A DNA stretch of 64,000 nt from Yersinia aldovae ATCC 35236 (GCF_000173735.1 NZ_ACCB01000006.1:62001-126000), one strand, 5' to 3'; shown: positions 1 to 9,850, counted from the first letter of the stretch. Numbers and translations: made by a program. Notes: generated by a model not told the origin, from the sequence alone.

Positions 1-1
1 C

Positions 2-448
2 ATCGCAGCTATCGATTACGCCCTGGCTCATGATGACGGTATTTCTCTACGCAATCTGGATCAAGCGCAGGTGATTCTGCTGGGTGTCTCCCGCTGTGGT
101 AAAACGCCAACCAGCCTCTACCTGGCGATGCAATTTGGCATTCGCGCGGCAAACTACCCGTTTATCGCCGATGATATGGACAATTTGCAGCTTCCTGCGG
201 CGCTGAAACCCTTTCAGCATAAACTTTTTGGGTTAACCATTAATCCTGAACGGCTCGCCGCTATTCGTGAGGAGCGGCGTGAAAACAGCCGTTATGCCTC
301 TTTACGTCAATGCCGGATGGAGGTCGGTGAAGTTGAAGCATTATTCCGTAAAAATCAGATTCGCTATTTGAATTCTACCAACTACTCGGTCGAGGAGATT
401 TCAACAAAAATTTTGGATATTTTAGGCATGAGCCGCCGGATGTTTTAA
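2..448 (+). CDS. ppsR: PpsR, PEP synthase regulatory protein (3' part)
   Basis: This is the last 148 residues of a bifunctional kinase/pyrophosphorylase (DUF299 family) that inactivates and reactivates PEP synthase by reversible phosphorylation of a threonine. The reading frame is open from base 2, so the gene starts outside the window; the family is about 275 residues long. The ADP-binding P-loop-like motif GVSRCGKT is encoded just after position 80, followed by the conserved TPTSLYLA segment. The C-terminus ends in a normal stop. ppsA is usually divergent from ppsR in enterics and would lie to the left. Identification is firm; the start is not visible. Confidence 0.93.
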   Translation: MAAIDYALAHDDGISLRNLDQAQVILLGVSRCGKTPTSLYLAMQFGIRAANYPFIADDMDNLQLPAALKPFQHKLFGLTINPERLAAIREERRENSRYASLRQCRMEVGEVEALFRKNQIRYLNSTNYSVEEISTKILDILGMSRRMF

Positions 449-451
449 TCA

Positions 452-518
452 TCCCCTTGGTCGTTGAAGCCTCAGGGTCGTTCGCTTACTGCCTACAACG
501 CCAATTGCTTTGGGTATA
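452..518 (-). repeat. Degenerate ERIC remnant
   Basis: The right half, read on the minus strand, begins with TATACCC and carries a diverged copy of the ERIC left end (spaced GGCAGTAAGCGAAC-like core). The middle is deleted. It lies just after the ppsR stop and before the aroH promoter region. The rest of the 449-671 gap is AT-rich, presumably the aroH promoter; I do not see a TrpR operator in it. Confidence 0.5.
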
Positions 519-671
519 AATATTAACTATGTAAATAATTTACAGTTTATTTTATCTAAATTTGTATGAATCTCGGCAATGGCGGTTGAATTCATATCAT
601 TTTGGTTTATTGTGATCGCCATCACTTCCCGGTATTCCTGCCGCAGAGAAGAACAGATTTAGAGAATTTTC

Positions 672-1718
672 ATGCACAAAACAGATGAACTGCGGACAGC
701 GCGCATCGATAGCTTAATCACGCCACAACAACTGGCCGATAAGTTACCTATTTCTGACGCTGTAGCTGATAACGTGACAGCGTCACGCAAACGTATCGAA
801 AAAATAGTGACAGGCGAAGACCCACGCCTGCTGGTTATCGTAGGCCCCTGTTCCATTCATGACCTGGATGCTGCCATTGATTATGCCACCCGGCTTAATG
901 TGCTACGCGAGCGTTATCAAGACAGCCTCGAAATTGTGATGCGCACCTACTTTGAGAAACCGCGCACGGTTGTTGGTTGGAAAGGACTTATCTCTGATCC
1001 CGCACTGGATGGCTCGTGTCAGGTCAATCTGGGCATTGAATTGGCGCGCAAATTGCTATTGGCCGTCAATGAGATAGGCTTACCGACGGCGACCGAGTTT
1101 CTCGATATGGTCACCGGCCAGTATATTGCCGATCTAATCAGTTGGGGTGCCATTGGCGCTCGCACCACTGAAAGTCAGATTCACCGCGAAATGGCCTCAG
1201 CGCTCTCCTGCCCGGTTGGTTTCAAAAATGGTACCGACGGTAACACCCGGATTGCCATCGATGCTATCCGTGCCGCCCAAGCCAGCCATATGTTTTTATC
1301 TCCGGATAAAACCGGTCAGATGACGATTTACCAAACCAGCGGTAACCCCTATGGCCACATTATTATGCGCGGTGGGAAGATGCCTAATTATGGCGCATCC
1401 GATATTGCCGCTGCATGTGACAGCTTGCGGGAGTTTGATTTACCGGAACATCTGGTGGTGGATTTCAGCCACGGCAATTGCCAGAAAATGCACCGCCGCC
1501 AGTTAGAAGTTGCCGCTGACATTGGCCAGCAGATTCGTGCAGGCTCAACCGCCATTGTGGGGGTGATGGCTGAAAGCTTCCTGATTGAAGGCACGCAAAA
1601 GATTATTGCCGGACAACCGCTAACTTATGGGCAATCTATTACCGACCCATGCCTGAATTGGGCGGACACCGAGCAATTATTGAGCTTACTGGCTGATGCG
1701 GTCAGTAGCCGATTTTAA
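672..1718 (+). CDS. aroH: AroH, DAHP synthase, Trp-sensitive type
   Basis: 3-deoxy-D-arabino-heptulosonate 7-phosphate synthase condenses PEP with erythrose 4-phosphate, the first step of the shikimate pathway. The 348 residues equal the length of E. coli AroH and the two align end to end from memory. Visible class I motifs are GPCSIHD near residue 57, KPRTVVGWKG near 100, GARTTESQ near 160, KNGTDG near 186 and the metal-site DFSHGNC near 265. Closest fit is the tryptophan-inhibited isozyme rather than AroF or AroG, because of sequence similarity and the ppsR neighbour. No TrpR box is obvious upstream, so repression by TrpR is not supported by what I can see. Confidence 0.95.
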   Translation: MHKTDELRTARIDSLITPQQLADKLPISDAVADNVTASRKRIEKIVTGEDPRLLVIVGPCSIHDLDAAIDYATRLNVLRERYQDSLEIVMRTYFEKPRTVVGWKGLISDPALDGSCQVNLGIELARKLLLAVNEIGLPTATEFLDMVTGQYIADLISWGAIGARTTESQIHREMASALSCPVGFKNGTDGNTRIAIDAIRAAQASHMFLSPDKTGQMTIYQTSGNPYGHIIMRGGKMPNYGASDIAAACDSLREFDLPEHLVVDFSHGNCQKMHRRQLEVAADIGQQIRAGSTAIVGVMAESFLIEGTQKIIAGQPLTYGQSITDPCLNWADTEQLLSLLADAVSSRF

Positions 1719-1923
1719 CCACAAGGCCGTGGATAGAATAGGGTTAATCGCATGGGTTAACTCTTTCTATCACCAAATCAAATACGTCAAACCCATTCCA
1801 TTGAGTCCCTCCCAATCCCCTACCAATAAATCAATCCAGTTATATTCACACCTTAAATAACTAATGAAAAACAAGTCATTGGCATATTAATTAATAGACT
1901 TTATTGTTGAAACACCCCCAATT

Positions 1924-1942
1924 GAAGATGATAATCATTATC
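1924..1942 (+). promoter_or_regulatory. Fur box upstream of hemP
   Basis: The 19 bases GAAGATGATAATCATTATC match 17 of 19 positions of the Fur consensus GATAATGATAATCATTATC. The site lies 36 bp before the hemP ATG, where it would cover the promoter, so iron repression of hemPRST is a well supported inference. The remainder of the 1719-1978 gap holds only AT-rich sequence and a short inverted repeat just after aroH without a clear T tract. Confidence 0.88.
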
Positions 1943-1978
1943 ACATTAGCGATTATATAAACCATAAGACCAAACATT

Positions 1979-2176
1979 ATGCACAACGCGGCTAACCAAA
2001 TCCAGGCAGTAAATTGCGCTGCAAGACAACACTATCCAGCCTCGTCACCTGCGCCACTCTCGTGTATCAACAGTTCACAATTACTTGGGCAACACGGCGT
2101 AGTGACCATCAATCATCAGGGGCAACTCTATTATTTACGCCAAACCAAAACAGGAAAACTGATATTAACCAAATAG
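1979..2176 (+). CDS. hemP: HemP, small hemin uptake protein
   Basis: A 65-residue protein whose C-terminal half (NHQGQLYYLRQTKTGKLILT) is the HemP family signature: a short beta-rich tail rich in Y, L, R and K. HemP genes regularly precede TonB-dependent heme receptor genes and are Fur controlled; in some bacteria the protein acts as an activator of the receptor gene. The N-terminal half is variable and contains four cysteines or near-cysteine positions with no known role. It is followed 117 bp later by the receptor gene. The length is typical of the family (60-80 residues). Family membership is secure; mechanism is not settled for Yersinia. Confidence 0.85.
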   Translation: MHNAANQIQAVNCAARQHYPASSPAPLSCINSSQLLGQHGVVTINHQGQLYYLRQTKTGKLILTK

Positions 2177-2293
2177 TTTTTTAGCAGTAGAAACCGGTTC
2201 TCCATAAATTCCACTACGCCAGCCACCCGATAACTATCGTCAAGGCAGCCAGCAACCCATTGATTATGTTTAATAACATAGGAAGAGTTGTTT

Positions 2294-4321
2294 ATGCCTA
2301 GTTTCTTTCGTTTATCTGCGTGTAGCCTGGCGATTACCTTTGCGTTATCGCCCTCAGCCACAGCCAGCTCTACACCAGAGAACAAAAACCATACCCTTAC
2401 CGTAACCGGCATTCGCACGGCGTCTGACGCATTTAAAACCCCCGGTGTTGTAACGATTATTGATGCCACCCTACCGCAAAATCAAACTGCAACCACCGCG
2501 GCGGAAATGCTGCAAAACCTGCCGGGGGTCAGTGTTACAGGCGCTGGCCGCACCAATGGGCAAAACGTGAATATCAGGGGTTATGACCAGTATGGCGTAT
2601 TGGTGCTGATTGATGGTATTCGTCAGGGTATAAGTGGTGCCAATATCAATGGGACGTTCCTCGATCCGGTGCTGATAAAACAAGTTCGCGTGATCCGCAG
2701 CCCATCTACATCACAGTTCGGTAGCGGCGCACTAGGAGGGGTGATTGCATACCAAACCGTTGATGCCGCCGATTTGCTGGCGGAGGGGCAAAACCTCGGA
2801 TTGCGCATCAGCGGCTTTGGTGCCACGGGTTATCACAGCACAGGCTCAGGGATGTCTGTTTTTGGCCGCACCGAGAGCCTGGACGGTATCCTTGCTTTCA
2901 GTAAACGTAAGGTGGGTAACATTTATCAGGGTAACGGTTCTGATGCGCCTAACGATGAAGCAATCAATAATCTGATGGTTAAGGCCACCGCCTACCTTTC
3001 CGACAGCCAATCGTTGACCACCGCCCTGCGCTACTACAATAACCGGGCGCTGGAACCACGTATGGCCAATCAGAATGCGCCAAATCTAAAACATAATATC
3101 AACCCAATGATGAATCGTTCAACCATTCAACGTGATGCGAAACTTACCTACCACTTGCAGCCGCACCTCCTTGATTGGCTGGATGCCACTACCCAACTTT
3201 ACTATTCCGAAGTCAATATTAGCGATGACGTTAATGGTGAGGGTTATGGCAGCCGTAAACAGATCACCCGTGGCATAAAGCTGGAAAACCGCAGTCAGCT
3301 ATTTACCAACAGCCCAACGGCACATTTGCTCACTTACGGCGTCGAAACCTATCATCAACAGCAAGTTCCCATCGGGGTTATTCGCAGTTTCCCACCGGCT
3401 GAAATCAGACTGACATCGGGTTGGTTACAAGATGAAATTACGCTACGTGACTTACCGGTAACCTTGCTGGCAGGCGGCCGTTTTGACAGTTATCAAAACA
3501 GTCGCGAGGGATTTGCGGACAAAGAAGTTAAAAACGGGTCAACACACGGAACGGTTACGGTTAATCCCACCGATTGGCTGATGCTATTTGGTGCCTACAG
3601 TCAGGCATTCCGCACCCCCACACTGGCTGAGCTTTATAATGACTCAGTGCATTTCTCTATTCCCAGTAAATGGTTCCCAATTGTTAATCGTTGGAAACCC
3701 AATCCCAACTTAGCGCCAGAAAGTAACGTCACTCGCGAGGCAGGCTTTGGGCTACATTTTGATAGCCTGTTGGCTAATGATGACTCGGTAGAATTTAAAG
3801 CAAGTTACTTCAACATTGATGCCAAAGACCGTATTACCAACGATGTCAGTATGATGACATCCACCTACATCAATATCCCTCGCAGTAAGAGTTGGGGCTG
3901 GGATGTGTCACTGGATTATCAGAACCCATGGTTTGACTGGACGCTGGCCTATAACCGCACCCGCGCTATCAATCTCGACACCCGTCAATTTATTAACAGT
4001 ATCAATCCAGATACCGTCACCAGCCGCCTGAATGTACCCATTGCCAGCAGCGGTTTTAGCACCGGCTGGGTTTTGACAATGGCTGAAAACACCAAATTTA
4101 TGAAAAATAACGATGCCAAGACATCGACGTTCAAACCACATCCACCGCAAGCAGGTTACGCCGTTCATGATTTTTATCTGAGTTATCAAGGGCAAGGTAG
4201 CCTAAGAGATCTCACCACCACGGCAGTATTGAGTAATGCATTCAATAAAGCCTATTACTCACCTCAGGCAATTTCGCAGGATGGGCGTAATGCCAAATTG
4301 TTAATCAGCTATCAGTGGTAA
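2294..4321 (+). CDS. hemR: HemR-type TonB-dependent heme receptor
   Basis: A 675-residue outer-membrane receptor that would import heme with TonB energy. The ATG at 2294 is preferred over an in-frame TTG at 2288 because GGAAGAG sits 7 bases before it. A signal peptide covers about residues 1-23. The TonB box region is HTLTVTG, the plug domain runs to about residue 160 with RGYDQYGVLVLIDG, and a beta barrel ends in the aromatic terminus SYQW. The receptor-family block FRTP...NPNL is present near residues 440-480, with a histidine in NDSVHF between the two motifs as in HemR and ShuA. However, the plug histidine of HemR (context TGHLN.TFLDP) is replaced: here the segment is GANINGTFLDP, giving Asn117. 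FRAP is also changed to FRTP. It may therefore bind heme differently or be a diverged paralogue. Confidence 0.88.
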   Translation: MPSFFRLSACSLAITFALSPSATASSTPENKNHTLTVTGIRTASDAFKTPGVVTIIDATLPQNQTATTAAEMLQNLPGVSVTGAGRTNGQNVNIRGYDQYGVLVLIDGIRQGISGANINGTFLDPVLIKQVRVIRSPSTSQFGSGALGGVIAYQTVDAADLLAEGQNLGLRISGFGATGYHSTGSGMSVFGRTESLDGILAFSKRKVGNIYQGNGSDAPNDEAINNLMVKATAYLSDSQSLTTALRYYNNRALEPRMANQNAPNLKHNINPMMNRSTIQRDAKLTYHLQPHLLDWLDATTQLYYSEVNISDDVNGEGYGSRKQITRGIKLENRSQLFTNSPTAHLLTYGVETYHQQQVPIGVIRSFPPAEIRLTSGWLQDEITLRDLPVTLLAGGRFDSYQNSREGFADKEVKNGSTHGTVTVNPTDWLMLFGAYSQAFRTPTLAELYNDSVHFSIPSKWFPIVNRWKPNPNLAPESNVTREAGFGLHFDSLLANDDSVEFKASYFNIDAKDRITNDVSMMTSTYINIPRSKSWGWDVSLDYQNPWFDWTLAYNRTRAINLDTRQFINSINPDTVTSRLNVPIASSGFSTGWVLTMAENTKFMKNNDAKTSTFKPHPPQAGYAVHDFYLSYQGQGSLRDLTTTAVLSNAFNKAYYSPQAISQDGRNAKLLISYQW

Positions 4322-4337
4322 TCACAAGGAAAAACGT

Positions 4338-5414
4338 ATGGAAATGTCACTTTATCAACACTACCTCAATATCCGGCAACAACACCCCGGTAAACCGCTA
4401 CACGATATCGCGCTTATGATGAACGTCAGTGAAGCCGAGCTGTTGTATGCACGCGTGGGACAGGATGCGCAACGCCTGGATATCAGTGCCAGCATACTGT
4501 TAGCCGAATTAGAAAAAGTCGGTGTCACTAAAGCGATCACCTGCAACGATTATGCAATACATGAGCATTTGGGCGAGTATCAGAATTTGCGTTTACACGG
4601 CCACCTTGGTCTGGTACTCAACCCACGCGCACTGGATTTAAGGCTATTTTTCCGCCAATGGGGCAGCTTTTTTAGCCTGTGTGAAGAGACACCACAAGGC
4701 ACACAACACAGTATTCACTGCTTTAATCTACAAGGTAAAGTGGTTCACCAAATCTACAGCACCGCTGACACCGACCTGCAAGCATGGCAACTGTTGGTGG
4801 AGAAATATCATTGTAAAAACAATGCACAACTGACATTACAACCCACAGATGAGGAATCAACTCACGATAAATTGATTGATACTACAGCCATAGATAATGC
4901 GGCCATAGAGAGCGAATGGCGCAAAATGAATGATATCCATCAGTTCTTTATGTTGCTAAAACGCAATAAAATCACCCGCAGGCAAGCCTTCCGCGCTGTC
5001 AGCGATGACCTGGCTTATCAGGTCGATAACCGGGCATTAAGGCAGATTCTCCATGCAGCGCAAACCGGTCAGAACGAAGTGATGATTTTTGTGGGCAACA
5101 ACGGGTGTATGCAGATATTTACCGGAGTGATAGAACAACTCATTATTAATCAGGAAACACACACACATCCCCCTCAGTGGCTGAGTGTACTTAACTCGCG
5201 CTTTACTTTGCACCTACTCGAGAATGCCATTGCGGAGAGTTGGGTAACACGCAAACCGACACAAGACGGTTTTATCTCAAGTCTGGAACTGCTGGATACT
5301 CAAGGTAAACATATTCTACAATTATTCGGTCAACGCAGCGAAGGTCAGCCAGAACAGCACCAATGGCATCAGCAACTGGCCGAGTTGACCGCCATAGGTT
5401 CAATCGATGAATAA
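4338..5414 (+). CDS. hemS: HemS-type cytoplasmic heme-handling protein
   Basis: A 358-residue protein of the HemS/ChuS/ShuS family, which binds heme in the cytoplasm and degrades or chaperones it. It has the internal two-fold duplication: an N-terminal half with LDLRLFFRQWGSFF (the arginine that contacts heme in HemS) and a C-terminal half beginning near residue 190. The axial histidine context NDIHQFFMLLKRN is intact, and VGNNGCMQIFTG and AESWVTRKPTQDGF are conserved family blocks. It is slightly longer than Y. enterocolitica HemS (345). The start at 4338 follows AAGGAAAA; a second ATG at 4344 is possible. It lies 16 bp after hemR and overlaps hemT, so it belongs to one operon. Confidence 0.9.
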   Translation: MEMSLYQHYLNIRQQHPGKPLHDIALMMNVSEAELLYARVGQDAQRLDISASILLAELEKVGVTKAITCNDYAIHEHLGEYQNLRLHGHLGLVLNPRALDLRLFFRQWGSFFSLCEETPQGTQHSIHCFNLQGKVVHQIYSTADTDLQAWQLLVEKYHCKNNAQLTLQPTDEESTHDKLIDTTAIDNAAIESEWRKMNDIHQFFMLLKRNKITRRQAFRAVSDDLAYQVDNRALRQILHAAQTGQNEVMIFVGNNGCMQIFTGVIEQLIINQETHTHPPQWLSVLNSRFTLHLLENAIAESWVTRKPTQDGFISSLELLDTQGKHILQLFGQRSEGQPEQHQWHQQLAELTAIGSIDE

Positions 5415-6225
5415 ATGGTTAATGCTTATTGTATTTATTATTCCAATAAATAGCATGGCCAGCCAACGCATTATTACCCTCGGTAGCGATATATCTGAAA
5501 TCACCTACGCATTAGGCGTAGGTGACAATATTGTGGCAAGGGACAGTGCCAGCCAGCATCCTGTCGAGCTGAAAACCTTGCCGGACGTGGGCTACTTGCG
5601 GCACCTCAACGCCGAAGGTATTCTCGCTTTACAACCAACCTTGGTGTTATGCCGTGCGCAGGCGTCATCGTCCATCGCGCTGAAACAACTCACTGATTAT
5701 GGTGTCAACGTCATATTTATTCCTGCTGACACCTCACCGCAAACAGTGATTAATAAAATCCATTTGATTGCCACGGCCGTCAATAAGCCAGATAAAGGCC
5801 AACAGCTGATCAATGACTACCAGCAGCAACTGGCTTCAATCGTCTCCACGCCGTTGCCGGTAAAAGCCTTATTTATCATCAGTCATGCAGGATTACCACC
5901 ACTGGCTGCGGGTAAAGGCACCGCCGCAGATACCTTATTTCGACTGTCAGGCTTGGACAACTCAATGCAGACATTCAGCGGCTATCGCCCGTTATCACAA
6001 GAAGGGATTATCGCCAGTGCCCCTGACCTGCTGATAGTCACGTCGCATAGCATTAAATCAGTGGGTGGCGTGGATAATATCTGGCGCTTACCGGGAGTAG
6101 TGCTTACACCGGCGGGTAAAAAACAAAGATTGTTGGTACTTGATGATCAGGCCTTATTGGGTTTTGGCCTGCAAACGCCTCAAGTGCTTAAACAGTTGCG
6201 AATTGCAGGAGAATCCAGCCGATAA
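5407..6225 (+). CDS. hemT: HemT-type periplasmic heme-binding protein
   Basis: A 272-residue periplasmic substrate-binding protein of the BtuF/HmuT cluster. Residues 1-18 form a signal peptide (MNKWLMLIVFIIPINSMA). The motif DVGYLRHLNAEGIL holds the tyrosine that coordinates heme in ShuT, PhuT and HmuT. LALQPTLVL, INDYQQQLASI and LPGVVLTPAG are common to the group. The start codon lies inside the last codons of hemS (8-bp overlap), which indicates translational coupling. In known loci hemT is followed by hemU (permease) and hemV (ATPase); here the next gene is selO on the opposite strand 44 bp away, so this binding protein must rely on a permease encoded elsewhere. Confidence 0.88.
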   Translation: MNKWLMLIVFIIPINSMASQRIITLGSDISEITYALGVGDNIVARDSASQHPVELKTLPDVGYLRHLNAEGILALQPTLVLCRAQASSSIALKQLTDYGVNVIFIPADTSPQTVINKIHLIATAVNKPDKGQQLINDYQQQLASIVSTPLPVKALFIISHAGLPPLAAGKGTAADTLFRLSGLDNSMQTFSGYRPLSQEGIIASAPDLLIVTSHSIKSVGGVDNIWRLPGVVLTPAGKKQRLLVLDDQALLGFGLQTPQVLKQLRIAGESSR

Positions 6226-6269
6226 CAGAGCCACGGTTACCGGCTAGAATGGTCAGATGGTTAAACAAA

Positions 6270-7763
6270 CTAACTGGAACACGAGATCTCCAGATGTTTT
6301 CCCCAGTCAGGCGGTAAGTCGGCGAGGGAATCAAACTCAGGTTGATCCGCAAAGGGTTGCTGTAAAGCCTGATGCAACCGCTGCAATGGCAGGATGTCAT
6401 CCTTTTCTGCGTGATCAATAGCGAGCTGTGCCAAATAGTTACGCAATATATATTTCGGATTCACTGCTTTCATCGCTAACTGCCGCTGCGCATCGTCCAC
6501 TGGCTCTTGCTGTAAACGCGTGCGATAGCGGCTAAACCAACTATCAAAGCCCGCCCTATCGATAAAATCATCCCGCAAAGGGGAGTGCGCTGAGTGCATT
6601 TCAACCTCACTCAACAAACGGAACGTGCGGGTATAATCCCGCCCTTCCTTAATCATCAAACTCAGTAACCCGGTCAGCACATCATTATCCTGGCTATCGC
6701 TTGCGAATAACCCCAGTTTAGCGCGCATTTGTTGACCGTATACGGCCATTAATTCAGGCTCATAGGCATCCAGCGCCAATTGTAATTGCGCCACCGACAT
6801 TAAACCTGACAACGCCTGCCCCAATCGATGCAGATTCCACAATGCCACCGCCGGTTGATTATCAAAAGCATAACGCCCCTGATGATCAGAATGGTTGCAT
6901 ATATAACCGGGCACATAGTCATCAAGAAACCCGAATGGGCCATAGTCCATAGTGATGCCGAGAATCGACATATTATCGGTATTCATCACACCATGCGCAA
7001 AACCGACAGTCTGCCACTGAGCAATCAAGCGGGCAGTTCGCATTATCACATCGGTAAACCACAGCAGATAACGTTCCTGTTCCCCGACCAAATGGGGCCA
7101 ATGACGTGCAATAACATAATCTGCCAATTGTTTTACTTGTTCCGGCTGCTGGCGATAGTAGAAGTGTTCGAAATGACCAAAGCGCACATGACTTTCGGCC
7201 ACCCGTAGCAGCATAGCGCCACGCTCTGGCTGTTCGCGATAAACAGGATGTTCGCTGGTGACGATAGTCAATGCACGGCTGGTAGGGATACCTAAATGGT
7301 GCAATGCTTCTGAGGCTAAAAACTCTCGGACAACTGAACGTAATACGGCCCGCCCATCCCCCATGCGGGAATAAGGTGTTAATCCGGCACCTTTTAAATG
7401 CCAATCCATACTGCGACCATCACTGAGTTGCTGCTCTCCCAGCAAAATACCTCGCCCATCCCCCAATTGACCCGCCCACACACCAAACTGATGACCACTA
7501 TACACCTGTGCCAGCGGCATCATCCCCGGCAACAGCGATTCACCTGCCCATACGGTGGATTTCGGCGCACTAAACCAACTGGCATCCAGTTCAAGTTCGT
7601 TTGCCAGCGCTTCACTGTGATAGAGCAAGCGCGCGCCTTTCAGCGGCGTAGGTTGCAGATGGGTATAAAAGCCTCTCAATTGCTGTTCGTAGCTGTTTTT
7701 AAAGTTAACATCATGGTTAAACTTAGGCCTGTTATCAGACTTAACATTTTTAGAACCAGACAT
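6270..7763 (-). CDS. selO: SelO (YdiU), protein adenylyltransferase
   Basis: A 497-residue pseudokinase-fold enzyme that transfers AMP from ATP to protein hydroxyl groups; in E. coli and Salmonella it is linked to redox and stress control. Conserved blocks include [18 protein letters not shown] near residue 70, the ATP-site region [17 protein letters not shown] near 130, [15 protein letters not shown] near 235 and DYGPFGFLD near 255. The C-terminus ends in SCSS, where the cysteine takes the place of the selenocysteine of eukaryotic SelO. Its ATG overlaps the lplA stop (ATGA), so lplA and selO are probably co-translated. Length matches the family. Confidence 0.95.
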   Translation of the reverse strand: MSGSKNVKSDNRPKFNHDVNFKNSYEQQLRGFYTHLQPTPLKGARLLYHSEALANELELDASWFSAPKSTVWAGESLLPGMMPLAQVYSGHQFGVWAGQLGDGRGILLGEQQLSDGRSMDWHLKGAGLTPYSRMGDGRAVLRSVVREFLASEALHHLGIPTSRALTIVTSEHPVYREQPERGAMLLRVAESHVRFGHFEHFYYRQQPEQVKQLADYVIARHWPHLVGEQERYLLWFTDVIMRTARLIAQWQTVGFAHGVMNTDNMSILGITMDYGPFGFLDDYVPGYICNHSDHQGRYAFDNQPAVALWNLHRLGQALSGLMSVAQLQLALDAYEPELMAVYGQQMRAKLGLFASDSQDNDVLTGLLSLMIKEGRDYTRTFRLLSEVEMHSAHSPLRDDFIDRAGFDSWFSRYRTRLQQEPVDDAQRQLAMKAVNPKYILRNYLAQLAIDHAEKDDILPLQRLHQALQQPFADQPEFDSLADLPPDWGKHLEISCSS

Positions 7764-8779
7764 CAGCGCAATGCCTCCGTTAACCAGTGGCTAACTTGTA
7801 ACAATTCGGCCTGTGATTCAGGAAAATCATCACTCAATTGTTGGCAAACCGTATTAATGGTTTCTGGCCGATAAACCGCACCTTGCAATCTTCCTGCTAA
7901 CGCCTCAAGAGGGGCTGGATTCAAGCTGTCAGTGAATATTTGGCAGCGATCAATCGCTCCGTGCAATACATCAAAATGTAGCTCAATCCCTCCCCAAATA
8001 AAGCGTGTATCGACTAAATGTGTAAACGCCGGAGCCTGACCAAAATTCCACTGCCAGCTACTCTGTTTGGCAAACTGCTCCGCGAAACTCGGAAGGTCAG
8101 GAAGTGCCTGTGGGGAGATAATTTCGGCAGGAACCTGCTCATGATAATAGTCAAAAAAAGCCTGTGTAATCGCGACACATACCTTCTCATGATCAATTCC
8201 AGGTAATATCTCCACCAGATTAGCCACTCGGGAACGAACCGAAGTAATGCCTTTGGCTTGTAACTTCTTAGGATCAGGGTTGAGGTAATCGGCTAATCGT
8301 TTAAGGTCAGCATTTAATAACAATGTACCGTGATGAAAACCACGATCTTTGGTTTCTTTATAAGCCGAACCCGAAACTTTGCGCTCATCATCGCCATTAA
8401 TAACCATCAGGTCATTACGGCCAGAGGCGGTGGCCTGAATCCCGAGGGATGCCAACGCATTTAGAATAATTTGCGTTGAAACTGTTTTATCATATTCCGG
8501 TTTACCCGCCATAAAAGTAAAACAGGTATTCCCCAGATCATGGAATACCGCACCACCGCCACTGCTACGGCGAGCCAATTTCACACCATCTTGTTCCATC
8601 CGGCGCGTATTACACTCTTTCCACGGATTTTGGGCGCGACCAATAACCACGGTATCGGCATTACGCCACAGAAACAGTACCCGCTGATTTGCTGGCATCT
8701 GGCGAAAAATACATTCTTCTACTGCCAGATTAAACCAGGGATCATAGGAATCAGAAATGAGCAACCGAAGGGATGACAT
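7763..8779 (-). CDS. lplA: LplA, lipoate-protein ligase A
   Basis: A 338-residue cytoplasmic enzyme that activates free lipoate with ATP and attaches it to lipoyl domains of 2-oxoacid dehydrogenases and GcvH. The length equals E. coli LplA. The N-terminal catalytic domain shows the lipoate-binding motif [15 protein letters not shown] near residue 70 and the conserved [20 protein letters not shown] segment near 135, which contains the essential lysine. A smaller C-terminal domain follows. The downstream selO overlaps by four bases. The 104 bp before the ATG separate it from nlpC, which is on the same strand, and hold the lplA promoter. Confidence 0.95.
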   Translation of the reverse strand: MSSLRLLISDSYDPWFNLAVEECIFRQMPANQRVLFLWRNADTVVIGRAQNPWKECNTRRMEQDGVKLARRSSGGGAVFHDLGNTCFTFMAGKPEYDKTVSTQIILNALASLGIQATASGRNDLMVINGDDERKVSGSAYKETKDRGFHHGTLLLNADLKRLADYLNPDPKKLQAKGITSVRSRVANLVEILPGIDHEKVCVAITQAFFDYYHEQVPAEIISPQALPDLPSFAEQFAKQSSWQWNFGQAPAFTHLVDTRFIWGGIELHFDVLHGAIDRCQIFTDSLNPAPLEALAGRLQGAVYRPETINTVCQQLSDDFPESQAELLQVSHWLTEALR

Positions 8780-8883
8780 AAACGCGGCTCCGAACCAAAT
8801 TAATCAGCCATTAAGATAGCATAACCTACCCTGATTTCTGCCGATGGAACCTATAGGTAATTATTTACCAAAACGAAAGACTA

Positions 8884-9348
8884 TTAAATACGGCGTGCTT
8901 GCCAGTAAACACGCTTCCAGTAAACATTTTCAAGTGAAGAACGGATAACCCCTTTACTGGTAGATGCATGAATAAATTCATCATTTGCATCGTAAATACC
9001 AACATGCAATCCATTCTGGCCACTACCAGTTTTAAAGAAGATTAAATCACCCGGCATCAATTCATTGCGGGAAACTTTAGTCCCTAAGGCAGTTTGCGCT
9101 ACAGTGGTACGCGGTAGCTGCATATCAAAACGATCGCGGAAAGTGCGGTAGACAAAGCCAGAACAATCGACACCGTGTTGATCCAACCCACCATTCCGAT
9201 ATGGCGTACCTTCCCATTGGCGAAGTTGTTCATTCAATTTTGCCACAACCACAATCGAGTCAGATAAATGCCCACTCGGTGTTGGAGCATGGCTGCTACA
9301 ACCTGCAAGAATCATACTGACCAGAAAGATCCAGAAACGCATCCGCAT
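8884..9348 (-). CDS. nlpC: NlpC, NlpC/P60 family lipoprotein
   Basis: A 154-residue lipoprotein with a cysteine peptidase domain of the NlpC/P60 type, expected to cut stem peptides of peptidoglycan in the periplasm. I place the start at 9348 because GGTGGAAT precedes that ATG and it gives a normal lipoprotein signal ending in LAGC (lipid-carrying Cys17). The longer in-frame start at 9378 would add ten residues before the signal. The catalytic triad is readable: Cys62 in VDCSGF, His115 in NGLHVGIY and His127 in FIHAST. The protein aligns end to end with E. coli NlpC. It lies downstream of arnF on the same strand; E. coli has nlpC next to btuD, so the arn operon appears to sit between these two partners. 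Confidence 0.93.
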   Translation of the reverse strand: MRMRFWIFLVSMILAGCSSHAPTPSGHLSDSIVVVAKLNEQLRQWEGTPYRNGGLDQHGVDCSGFVYRTFRDRFDMQLPRTTVAQTALGTKVSRNELMPGDLIFFKTGSGQNGLHVGIYDANDEFIHASTSKGVIRSSLENVYWKRVYWQARRI

Positions 9349-9463
9349 CGATATTCCACCGTGGTAAGACTTAGCCAATCTATCTGGCTAACAAAAGACA
9401 CCAGTACGGGTAATTTAGCTATCGAGTTTGGGAAAAACAAGTTATATGAATGAGATAATGAAT

Positions 9464-9850
9464 TTAGCCACCTTTTATCGGTTTGGTATGTATCAGCCAT
9501 ATCCCCAACAGAATAAAACCTGCGCCCAGTGTTTTGAGTAGTGTCGCCGATTCATTGAACCACGGCAGTGACACCGCAGCCAAATAAACCAAAGCATAGC
9601 TGAGACTCAATAACGGATAGGCTCGATTAAGTGGCAAGTATCTCAGCGCAAAAAACCAGCACATCATAGATAATGCATAACCTGTCAGGCCGCATATTAC
9701 CGCGAATAGCTGTAGCAGATGGTTTGCAAGAAAATAGCCATTAATATCAGCCAGTGATATTAATGGCATGTGCATCATGCCCCATTTCAGCATGAGCTGG
9801 GCTGCGGTTACCAACACCACACTGCCCATGCCCCACATATAGCCTTTCAT
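9464..9850 (-). CDS. arnF: ArnF (PmrM), aminoarabinose-lipid flippase subunit
   Basis: A 128-residue inner-membrane protein with four hydrophobic segments of the small multidrug resistance-like (EamA) fold. With ArnE it is thought to move undecaprenyl phosphate-aminoarabinose across the inner membrane. The ATG at 9850 is chosen because it overlaps the arnE stop as ATGA, the same arrangement as other junctions of this operon; upstream in-frame codons would intrude into arnE. It is the last gene of the arn operon. Length agrees with the family. Confidence 0.92.
   Translation of the reverse strand: MKGYMWGMGSVVLVTAAQLMLKWGMMHMPLISLADINGYFLANHLLQLFAVICGLTGYALSMMCWFFALRYLPLNRAYPLLSLSYALVYLAAVSLPWFNESATLLKTLGAGFILLGIWLIHTKPIKGG

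Noticed and set aside
449-671. TrpR operator upstream of aroH
   Set aside because: I searched for the CTAGTTAACTAG-type palindrome and did not find a convincing match.
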